From Rhizobium mongolense subsp. loessense (GTDB lineage: Bacteria; Pseudomonadota; Alphaproteobacteria; Rhizobiales; Rhizobiaceae): a stretch of DNA of 64,000 nucleotides. Made by a program: the position numbers and the translations under genes. The stretch lies in NCBI RefSeq assembly GCF_900099775.1, contig NZ_FMTM01000009.1:62001-126000 (forward strand). Reading direction: 5' to 3'. Below are positions 17,251 through 24,202 of this stretch, piece by piece. A model generated the notes under the pieces. The model was not told where the DNA came from. It saw nothing but the letters and a program-made list of their open reading frames with translations, and did not search any database. The first letter of the stretch is position 1. Every line of letters begins with the position of its first letter.

Positions 17251-18711
17251 ATGGCCAATAAATCGCAAACCGTCACAGGTGCGGAACGCTACAGAGCTGG
17301 CGTGATGGAATACAAGAAAATGGGCTACTGGGAGCCTGATTACGAGCCGAAGGATACCGATATCATCGCGCTCTTCCGCATCACGCCGCAGGACGGCGTC
17401 GATCCAGTCGAGGCGGCCGCAGCCGTCGCGGGCGAATCCTCCACCGCCACCTGGACGGTCGTGTGGACCGACCGGCTGACGGCAACCGAGAAATATCGCG
17501 CAAAGGCCTACAGGCTCGATCCTGTGCCGAATGCGCAAGGCCAGTATTTCGCCTATATCGCCTATGACCTCGACCTGTTCGAGCCAGGCTCGATTGCCAA
17601 CATGAGCGCATCGATCATCGGCAACGTCTTCGGCTTCAAGCCGCTGAAGGCATTGCGATTGGAGGACATGCGGTTTCCGGTCGCCTATGTGAAGACTTTC
17701 CAAGGGCCTGCGACCGGCATCGTCGTCGAACGCGAGCGGTTGGACAAGTTCGGTCGCCCGCTGCTTGGCGCGACCGTGAAACCGAAGCTTGGCCTTTCGG
17801 GGCGCAATTACGGTCGCGTGGTCTATGAAGCGCTGAAGGGCGGGTTGGATTTCACAAAAGATGACGAGAACATCAACTCGCAGCCTTTCATGCATTGGCG
17901 CGAACGTTTCCTCTACTGCATGGAGGCGGTCAACAAGGCCCAGGCCGAGACCGGCGAAATCAAGGGAACATATTTGAACGTCACGGCAGCCACCATGGAG
18001 GACATGTACGAGCGGGCTGAATTTGCCAGGGAGCTTGGATCGGTCATCGTCATGATCGACCTTGTCATCGGCTACACGGCGATCCAATCCATGGCAAAAT
18101 GGGCGCGTCGCAACGACATGATCTTGCACCTTCATCGCGCCGGGCACTCGACCTACACGCGCCAGAAGACACATGGCGTGTCGTTCCGGGTGATCGCCAA
18201 GTGGATGCGCCTTGCAGGCGTCGACCACATTCACGCCGGAACAGTTGTCGGCAAATTGGAAGGCGATCCCGCAACGACACGCGGCTACTACGACGTCTGC
18301 CGCGAAGGCTTCAATCCGATGCGTTTGGAAAACGGCATCTTCTTCGACCAGGATTGGGCTTCTCTCAACCGCATGATGCCCGTTGCTTCGGGCGGCATCC
18401 ATGCAGGGCAGATGCATCAGCTCCTGGACCTTCTTGGTGAAGATGTCGTGTTGCAGTTCGGCGGCGGCACCATTGGCCATCCGATGGGCATTGCCGCCGG
18501 CGCCACGGCCAACCGCGTTGCGCTCGAATGCATGGTGCTCGCCCGCAACGAGGGACGGGACATCGTGCACGAGGGACCAGAGATCCTGCGCGAGGCGGCG
18601 CGCCACTGCCAGCCATTGCAGCAGGCCCTCGACGTCTGGAAGGACGTGACCTTCAACTACACTTCGACCGACACGCCGGATTTCGTGCCGACGGCCACAG
18701 CAGCAGAATAG
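17251..18711 (+). CDS. cbbL: RuBisCO large subunit, red-type form I
   Basis: CbbL carboxylates RuBP. The 486-residue protein starts at the ATG 17251 after AGAGGACCAAGCC; the longer open frame from 17167 only overlaps cbbA. The carbamylated lysine is K203 in LDFTKDDENINSQPF, with metal ligands D205 and E206. GATVKPKLGLSGRNYG precedes it, and the loop-6 region SGGIHAGQMHQLLDL follows near residue 380. The extended N-terminus (QTVTGAERYRAGVMEYKKMGYWEPDY) and the linked cbbX mark the red-type (IC/ID) form of proteobacteria. All active-site residues that I checked are present. Confidence 0.97.
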   Translation: MANKSQTVTGAERYRAGVMEYKKMGYWEPDYEPKDTDIIALFRITPQDGVDPVEAAAAVAGESSTATWTVVWTDRLTATEKYRAKAYRLDPVPNAQGQYFAYIAYDLDLFEPGSIANMSASIIGNVFGFKPLKALRLEDMRFPVAYVKTFQGPATGIVVERERLDKFGRPLLGATVKPKLGLSGRNYGRVVYEALKGGLDFTKDDENINSQPFMHWRERFLYCMEAVNKAQAETGEIKGTYLNVTAATMEDMYERAEFARELGSVIVMIDLVIGYTAIQSMAKWARRNDMILHLHRAGHSTYTRQKTHGVSFRVIAKWMRLAGVDHIHAGTVVGKLEGDPATTRGYYDVCREGFNPMRLENGIFFDQDWASLNRMMPVASGGIHAGQMHQLLDLLGEDVVLQFGGGTIGHPMGIAAGATANRVALECMVLARNEGRDIVHEGPEILREAARHCQPLQQALDVWKDVTFNYTSTDTPDFVPTATAAE

Positions 18712-18721
18712 GAGACCTCAC

Positions 18722-19141
18722 ATGCATATCACCCAGGGAGCATTCTCGTTCCTGCCGCCGCTGACGGACGAGCAGATCGCCCGTCAGGCGCAATACTGCA
18801 TCGACAAGGGCTGGGCGACGAGCCTCGAATTCACCGATGATCCCCATCCCCGCAACACCTATTGGGACATGTGGGGTCATCCGATGTTCGACAATGCGGA
18901 CGCAGCCGCGCTGATAATGGAGCTGAACGAGTGTCGGAAGGTCTATGGCGACCGCTATATCCGGCTCGTCGCCTTCGACAGCAGCCACGGATGGGAGTCC
19001 GTTCGCCTCTCCTTCATCGTCAATCGTCCTGCCGAAGAGCCGGGATTCCGGCTCGAGCGGCAGGAGGCGGCCGGCAGACGGCTCCATTACACCACGCGTT
19101 CTTATGCGGCAGACCGGCCGGCGGGAGAACGTTATGGCTGA
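18722..19141 (+). CDS. cbbS: RuBisCO small subunit, red type
   Basis: CbbS caps the large-subunit octamer of form I RuBisCO. The 139-residue product begins HITQGAFSFLPPLTDEQIARQ and contains LEFTDDPHPRNTYWDMWGHPMFD, both typical of the red-type small subunit. It has the long C-terminal extension (VNRPAEEPGFRLERQEAAGR onward) that forms the extra hairpin in red-type enzymes. It starts 10 bp after cbbL and its 3' end overlaps cbbX by 8 bp. Confidence 0.96.
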   Translation: MHITQGAFSFLPPLTDEQIARQAQYCIDKGWATSLEFTDDPHPRNTYWDMWGHPMFDNADAAALIMELNECRKVYGDRYIRLVAFDSSHGWESVRLSFIVNRPAEEPGFRLERQEAAGRRLHYTTRSYAADRPAGERYG

Positions 19142-20072
19142 TGCGGTCCCCATGAGGCCTAAGATCGATGGCGAGGAACCATCAGCCATCGATCTGCGGG
19201 TGGAATATGTCGAGTCCGGCGTCAAGGAGCTCCTCGACGAGCTGGACAATTCACTCATCGGCCTTGCACCGGTCAAGCAGCGGATCAAGGAGACCGCGGC
19301 CCTACTTTTGGTCGAACGCGCGCGCAAGCGCCTCGGTCTCGCTCATGAAACGCCGACTTTGCACATGAGCTTCAGCGGCAATCCCGGGACTGGGAAGACG
19401 ACGGTCGCATTGCGCATGGCCGATCTGCTCCATCGCCTCGGCTACATCCGAAAGGGGCATCTGGTATCGGTGACGCGCGACGACTTGGTGGGGCAATATA
19501 TCGGTCACACGGCGCCGAAGACGAAGGAGATCCTGAAAAAGGCGATGGGTGGTGTCCTCTTCATCGATGAGGCCTATTATCTCTACAGGCAGGAAAACGA
19601 GCGCGACTACGGCCAGGAAGCGATCGAGATCCTCCTGCAGGTCATGGAGCACCAGCGTGAGGATTTCGTCGTCATACTGGCCGGTTATGCCGACCGGATG
19701 GAGCGCTTCTTCGAAAGCAATCCAGGCTTTCGCTCGCGTATCGCTCATCATATAGACTTTCCAGATTACACCGACGACGAACTTTTGCGGATCGCCGAGG
19801 CGACGCTTACCAAGCAGAACTACCGTTTCGACGCCAAGGCGCGGGCCGCCATGGAAGAATATATAGCCCTTCGGCGCCGCCAACCGCATTTTGCCAATGC
19901 GCGCTCCATCCGCAACGCCCTCGACCGCGCTCGCCTGCGTCAGGCAAACCGGCTGTTCGAGACTTCTGCCGGCCCGATCGATGCCAAGGTGCTGTCCACC
20001 ATCGTTGCCGAAGACATCCAGGCCAGTCGCGTCTTCAACAGCGCGGCAAGACAAGAGGAGGCCACGTCATGA
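19134..20072 (+). CDS. cbbX: Red-type RuBisCO activase CbbX
   Basis: CbbX is the AAA+ motor that pulls inhibitory sugar phosphates out of red-type RuBisCO by acting on the CbbL C-terminus. The 312-residue protein has Walker A FSGNPGTGKTTVALR near residue 80, Walker B GGVLFIDEAYYLY near residue 140 and an arginine finger region near FRSRIAHH. The ATG at 19134 follows GGGAGAACGTT within the last codons of cbbS; the upstream open frame is a cbbS shadow. The stop overlaps cbbE by 4 bp. Confidence 0.94.
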   Translation: MADAVPMRPKIDGEEPSAIDLRVEYVESGVKELLDELDNSLIGLAPVKQRIKETAALLLVERARKRLGLAHETPTLHMSFSGNPGTGKTTVALRMADLLHRLGYIRKGHLVSVTRDDLVGQYIGHTAPKTKEILKKAMGGVLFIDEAYYLYRQENERDYGQEAIEILLQVMEHQREDFVVILAGYADRMERFFESNPGFRSRIAHHIDFPDYTDDELLRIAEATLTKQNYRFDAKARAAMEEYIALRRRQPHFANARSIRNALDRARLRQANRLFETSAGPIDAKVLSTIVAEDIQASRVFNSAARQEEATS

Positions 20073-20758
20073 GCCGCAAAACGATCATTGCACCGTCCAT
20101 CCTTTCGGCAGATTTTTCCCGGTTGGGCGATGAGGTGGAGGAGGTCGTCAAGGCGGGCGCAGACTGGATCCATCTCGACATAATGGATGGTCATTTCGTG
20201 CCCAACATCACCTTCGGGCCGCCGGTCGTCAAATCGATCCGCAACCGGACGGACGCCGTGTTCGACTGTCATCTCATGATTGCGCCGGTCGATCCCTATC
20301 TCGCCGCCTTCGCCGATGCCGGCTGTGATTACATTACGGTCCATGCGGAGGCCGGGGCCCACCTCGACCGAACGCTTCAGGCGATTCGCAATCTCGGCAA
20401 GAAGGCCGGCGTTGCGCTCAATCCGTCGACGCCCGAAGGCGTGATCGAATACGTGCTCGACCGGCTGGACCTCGTCCTGCTGATGACCGTCAATCCCGGA
20501 TTCGGCGGTCAGGCCTTCATTCCGGCGGTCGCCGAAAAGGTGCGCCGCGTGGCCGCGTTGATCGGTTATCGTCCGATCCATGTCGAAGTCGATGGCGGCA
20601 TTACGGCCGAAACCGCGCCGCTGATCGCTGCTGCCGGTGCCGACGTCCTGGTTGCCGGCTCGGCCATATTCGCTGGCAATGACGCGTCGGCCTATGCGGG
20701 CAATATCCAAGCGATCCGCCGACAGGCAGACAAGGCGCTGGCGCAGCAGGCAGCGTAA
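20069..20758 (+). CDS. cbbE: Ribulose-phosphate 3-epimerase
   Basis: CbbE (Rpe) converts xylulose 5-phosphate to ribulose 5-phosphate for CbbP. The 229-residue TIM barrel has APSILSADFSRLGDEV at the start, the active-site segment HLDIMDGHFVPNITFGP near residue 33, VNPGFGGQAFIP near residue 140 and EVDGGITAETAP near residue 175. It is the last gene of the cbb operon and is followed 24 bp later by a strong terminator hairpin. Confidence 0.95.
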   Translation: MSRKTIIAPSILSADFSRLGDEVEEVVKAGADWIHLDIMDGHFVPNITFGPPVVKSIRNRTDAVFDCHLMIAPVDPYLAAFADAGCDYITVHAEAGAHLDRTLQAIRNLGKKAGVALNPSTPEGVIEYVLDRLDLVLLMTVNPGFGGQAFIPAVAEKVRRVAALIGYRPIHVEVDGGITAETAPLIAAAGADVLVAGSAIFAGNDASAYAGNIQAIRRQADKALAQQAA

Positions 20759-20782
20759 GGCGAGAAGCCAAGGGGATGATGA

Positions 20783-20815
20783 GACCGCCGGCGACAGCCG
20801 GCGGTCTTCTCTTTT
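20783..20815 (+). terminator. Intrinsic terminator of the cbb operon
   Basis: GACCGCCGGC pairs perfectly with GCCGGCGGTC around a 4-base loop, followed by TTCTCTTTT. It lies 24 bp after the cbbE stop and reaches the stop of the convergent cytochrome gene. Confidence 0.9.
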
Positions 20816-21206
20816 ATTGCTTCTTCTGGAATTGCTCGAGGTAGGCGAGGAGATTGGCGATGTCGGCATCGTCCTTCAGGCCAGCAAAAGCCATCTTGGT
20901 GCCCTTCACCTTTGCCTTCGGATTGTGGAGGTAGTCGCGCAACGATGCCTCGTCCCACTTCAGGCCGGCCTTGCCCGCTTCGGTCATCGCCTTGGAATAA
21001 GAAAACCCGGGATGCGAGCCCGCAGTCCTGCCGATCACTCCGTTCAAAGACGGGCCTACCTTGTTCTGGTCAGTGTCGGCACTGTGACAGATCTTGCACT
21101 TGTTGAACACCGTAGCGCCTGCATTGGCATCTCCCTCCTGAGCATTGACCCCGCAGGCAGAAAAGATCGCAACTGATACACCGATCAGAAGGATATGATA
21201 GTTCAT
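20814..21206 (-). CDS. Secreted class I c-type cytochrome
   Basis: The 130-residue protein carries one haem c: C37-K-I-C40-H41 binds haem and M105 in GTKMAFAGL is the likely sixth ligand. A hydrophobic signal segment at residues 4-20 ends near VNAQEG, so the mature protein is periplasmic. It resembles mitochondrial-type cytochromes c2/c550 (GPSLNGVIGRTAGSHPGFSYS). It lies convergent to the cbb operon and 3 kb from xoxFGJ, so it is a good candidate for passing electrons from XoxG to a terminal oxidase; this role is inferred. The ATG at 21206 follows GAGGAAATATC. Confidence 0.85.
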   Translation of the reverse strand: MNYHILLIGVSVAIFSACGVNAQEGDANAGATVFNKCKICHSADTDQNKVGPSLNGVIGRTAGSHPGFSYSKAMTEAGKAGLKWDEASLRDYLHNPKAKVKGTKMAFAGLKDDADIANLLAYLEQFQKKQ

Positions 21207-21557
21207 GATATTTCCTCATTTCGCCAAGGGTGCCCTTTGACGAAGGCAGGCGCTGCTGTTCCTCCACCGGCGCCAGCCATTTTGAATCGCATGGCCTTCC
21301 GCACGGGTGGCGGCAGACTTGCGATCCGGCAAAAAGTTACCTGCCAGCGAATGTAAGTCAACCCTTTGATAGGCCATTGAACCCTCATCGATCGCGCAGG
21401 ACGGACGTCGCGATTGACGGGCCGGGGTCAAGCTCTTAGCCTCTTCGCACCCTTACCACTTCCAGCACCGCGGGGGCGCGGCTGGTTGGCAGTCGCGGCT
21501 GCGGCGCCTGAGGGGCAAAATGGTTGCGGCGACGCCCCGTTGGTCGAAAGGTGCGAC

Positions 21558-21767
21558 ATGTTATTTATCGAACTCGTCTTGACAATTTGTGTTGCCGACA
21601 AGCCCTCGAGCTGCCGGGATGAACATCTTCATTTCGAAAACAGGGGAAGCCTGATGGCCTGCATGATCCAGGCGCCTCCTGAGATTGCCAGGTGGTCCGA
21701 GGAGCATCCTAACTTGCGCGTCGTGAGATGGCGGTGCGAATATCCACCGAAGGGTACAGAGATCTAA
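21558..21767 (+). CDS. Small conserved hypothetical protein (69 aa)
   Basis: The product begins MLFIELVLTICVADKPSSC and continues with EHLHFENRGSLMACMIQAPPEIARWSEEHPNLRVVRWRCEYP. Four Cys residues are present, and I recall similar short proteins in alphaproteobacteria, without known function. The hydrophobic first 12 residues could be a short signal or part of the fold. The ATG at 21558 follows GAAAGGTGCGAC; the frame is open upstream to 21414, but that part has poor protein character. It stands alone in a gene-poor region. Confidence 0.6.
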   Translation: MLFIELVLTICVADKPSSCRDEHLHFENRGSLMACMIQAPPEIARWSEEHPNLRVVRWRCEYPPKGTEI

Positions 21768-22390
21768 GAGGAAAATGCGACAATCGGCCACGATGTGGGC
21801 ATCGGCTGGAAAGGCGCAACAAACGTCGCGCAGAGGAGGGCTCCTTTCGAGCCTGGACCATGCACAGGAACCTGCAGCTGCCGGCAGGGAAGGGTTGCGC
21901 GTCGGTGGCTTTTCGGTTCCTCCTGCTGGAGGACGGCTGAGAATATGTGAGCCTGGCCTCACACAAAGCTCGCATGCTCGATCAGCTGTTTTGCGCCCTC
22001 GTCTCGCTTGAGGCGAGCGAAAAGCAGCTTTTTCAGCCTTCGCTCCCGAGGCCTGTATTGATGGCGAGGCACGGTTTTCGCGAGGCAGTGATGCTGACCG
22101 GCCGGATCGTCGTTCTCTCGCCGCCAGTTTCATGTACCCGCGCGCGCCCCTTCATCGAATTCAGTTGTATTGAGAATGGGAAGAGCGCATGGTCCGCACT
22201 TCAGCGGTCTTTATTAGGGGGCTGCTGATCGAGGGCCGCCACTCCAATAGCTGGCCGGCCATGTCGTTCCTACGCGGGACCTCCAAATACTTGTCGCGGG
22301 ATCGTTCAACGAGGACATCGAAATCGTCGTATCGGAATGTCGCGAATCTGTCCTCACACATGAGTTCTAACTTCAAAAAGGATCGCACCA
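21768..22390. other. Gene-poor stretch, no firm gene
   Basis: No convincing gene was found. The open frames on both strands are short and have no good ribosome binding site. One reverse-strand frame (22161-22391) has protein-like composition in its middle (DRFATFRYDDFDVLVERSRD) but no clear start; it may be a relic. Confidence 0.4.
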
Positions 22391-22534
22391 ATGGCTAAAG
22401 GACAAGTAAGAGGCAACCGCGAAGCGCGGAAACCGAAACAGGAGAAGGCGCCGATAAAGGTGGAGAGTACGTTCGCCAATCAGATCAAGGCCGCAACGAA
22501 AAGCAACCCACAGGGCGGCAGACATAAGAGCTGA
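22391..22534 (+). CDS. Small basic protein (47 aa), rhizobial type
   Basis: This short gene encodes a Lys/Arg/Gln-rich product that begins MAKGQVRGNREARKPKQEK and ends KSNPQGGRHKS. The N-terminus matches a short protein type that I recall from many rhizobial genomes, of unknown function; composition suggests nucleic-acid binding or disorder. The ATG at 22391 follows AAAAAGGATCGCACCA. No hydrophobic segment is present. It stands alone, with no operon partner within 200 bp. Confidence 0.6.
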   Translation: MAKGQVRGNREARKPKQEKAPIKVESTFANQIKAATKSNPQGGRHKS

Positions 22535-22782
22535 ACGCGATGGGAGAATGAGCCGTGCCGCTCGCCAGTCTTCCACCGGGCGGTCACGAAAGGCGATTTT
22601 CCAGAAAGTCAGGAGGAGAAACAACGATCCCGTCACGCGATCTGTCGGTTTGACTACCCTCTGTTTCTCGTCAGATCCGCGGTCATGATAGTTGTTGCGC
22701 GATACGGCAAAGCCAATTGGGCATTAAAACTCTGGCGCCGACAAAGATGGACGTGATGTTTTCCACTCCATAGTTGACCATC

Positions 22783-23031
22783 TTATTGCGATGAGCGTCG
22801 AGGCGCTTTCTTCAAGCCATCGAGCAGGGCGGACATGCCATCGTTTGCCGCCAGTGCCAGCATATGATTGTCGGCAAGATCCAAGACCGCGACAATCGCC
22901 TCACGCTCGTTCCAGCCGACGGCAACGGCGGCTGCTATCAGGTCGAGGAAGGCGAACTGCAACGCCTCTTGGCAGCGTATGTGCCTTTCGAGATTGTCGT
23001 CGGTAGCGAACGGTCGTGAGATATCGCGCAT
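22783..23031 (-). CDS. Small hypothetical protein (82 aa)
   Basis: The product is a predicted helical protein with segments ERHIRCQEALQFAFLDLIAAA and GWNEREAIVAVLDLADNHMLAL. I recall similar small proteins in rhizobia without an assigned role. No signal peptide or known motif is visible. The ATG at 23031 lacks a strong ribosome binding site, and the codon use is normal for the region. Function unknown. Confidence 0.5.
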   Translation of the reverse strand: MRDISRPFATDDNLERHIRCQEALQFAFLDLIAAAVAVGWNEREAIVAVLDLADNHMLALAANDGMSALLDGLKKAPRRSSQ

Positions 23032-23073
23032 GGACCGATAGTGTCCGATTCCCTTTGGCGAGACTACGGCATT

Positions 23074-23259
23074 TTAATAATTGCTGATGAAGTCCACAGG
23101 ATGCAGGAGCCGCATCAATCTGCTCTCCTTCGAGGGGCATGCTTGCCCGAGATCAGCTACCGACCCGCCGGCATTGTTCGTGCAGGAGAAGTGAGGAACC
23201 TCTTTCCAAGCGCGAGGGTTCTCAGGCGGCTTAACGTAGCCCGCCCTTGAAGCTTTCAT
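23074..23259 (-). CDS. Possible small ORF (61 aa)
   Basis: The ATG at 23259 has a good ribosome binding site (GGAG, 8 bases upstream). The product reads MKASRAGYVKPPENPRAWKE with two Cys and no recognised motif. It could be chance; only the start context supports it. Confidence 0.3.
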   Translation of the reverse strand: MKASRAGYVKPPENPRAWKEVPHFSCTNNAGGSVADLGQACPSKESRLMRLLHPVDFISNY

Positions 23260-23433
23260 TCGGCGAGCTCCGGCGGTTTTTGGCGGCAGCCTCTTTAGGT
23301 ATCCGGCCAGGCGTGTGGTCCAGGCTTTGCCAGAAGCGCTACCCAGCAGTTCAAGAACATACGCGTGTACGGTGAAATCTTGCGCTCTTAGCGCGAAAGA
23401 TTTAAGGCCCTGGTCCAGGACCCGAAAATCGAT

Positions 23434-23784
23434 TCAAAAGCATCGTATGTCTGCTTCGGCCTGGGCTCTTCTCAGCTCCGCCGTCGCTGCCTTTGCGGGA
23501 GCACTTTCGCGGAACAAAGCGCCGTTTTCTCCGGTGAGGAGCCCCATTTGCTTAAAGGTGGAGGCCGTCTCGTAGCGTTCATAGGGCAGAATGGATTCAA
23601 TGACGTCGATCGAACACGAGCAACGGTCGAGGATCGCCCGATTTTCTCCATTCGCCTTCATGCAGGCATAGACATATTCTGCAATGACGTTGGTCGGATA
23701 ACGTGTTCCCGCTGCCACCGGATGCGTGAAGCTCATTGCTGCAAATGCGAAGATCGCGATCCCAAGTGTCTTAAGCGCAGTCAT
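23434..23784 (-). CDS. Secreted Cys-containing protein divergent from xoxF
   Basis: The product (116 residues) has a signal peptide (hydrophobic residues 8-25, cleavage near HPVAAG), then YPTNVIAEYVYACMKANGEN and CSCSIDVIESILPYERYETA, with a final Cys at the penultimate residue. The mature part has four Cys (one in YACMK, two in CSCS, one at the C-terminus), which suggests disulfides or metal binding in the periplasm. The ATG at 23784 follows AAAGGAACCGCC; a longer frame to 23799 has no better site. It shares a 418-bp divergent promoter region with xoxF, so a role near methanol dehydrogenase is possible. I do not know its function. Confidence 0.7.
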   Translation of the reverse strand: MTALKTLGIAIFAFAAMSFTHPVAAGTRYPTNVIAEYVYACMKANGENRAILDRCSCSIDVIESILPYERYETASTFKQMGLLTGENGALFRESAPAKAATAELRRAQAEADIRCF

Positions 23785-24202
23785 GGCGGTTCCTTTCATG
23801 CAGCGCAGTTTTTGCCTGACGAAGATGATGTACAGTGTTATTATAGCATAATTTCAATGACGTCGATACATTTGCAGTAGTTTTACAGTAACCTGACGAT
23901 ATTAGCATTGCGTCGCACAAGACCAATGCTGCAACGCAGCGAACATTGCTGAACAAACACGCTTGCAGAAAGCAAATCTATCTCTTATGGTCTATTTGTT
24001 TCCGGCTTCAAGGACGTTACCGTCAAGGGAGTGGTGACTGTCTTCGTAGGCCAAGCGGGTGGGCGGTAACGGTGCCCTCCGCGCGCCTGGCTTAGGTCGT
24101 GACACGCTGCCGGAAATACTTCCCACACGCTGAACCGATGACGCGGGTCGCTGAACAGGCGCCGTTTTAACTCGTCATCCTTGCGAACTTAGGGAGGACT
24201 AA
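23785..24202. promoter_or_regulatory. Divergent regulatory region of xoxF and the Cys protein
   Basis: This 418-bp gap holds the promoters of both neighbours. The half next to the Cys-protein gene is AT-rich. In the xoxF half, CGCTGAAC occurs twice in direct orientation (24128-24135 and 24149-24156), exactly 21 bp apart, about 50-75 bp before the xoxF start. The xoxF ribosome binding site is GGGAGGACTAA. Confidence 0.55.

Noticed and set aside
17137..18606. Long reverse-strand open frame across cbbL (489 codons)
   Set aside because: High-GC shadow of cbbL; the His/Val/Asp-rich product has no family features.
22161..22391. Reverse-strand open frame with protein-like middle
   Set aside because: No ribosome binding site and overlaps the + strand small gene start; kept only as a possible relic in the gap note.
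23195..23220. GGAAC-N19-TT sequence on the + strand
   Set aside because: It looks like an RpoE2 promoter, but no plausible + strand gene follows before xoxF 980 bp away.
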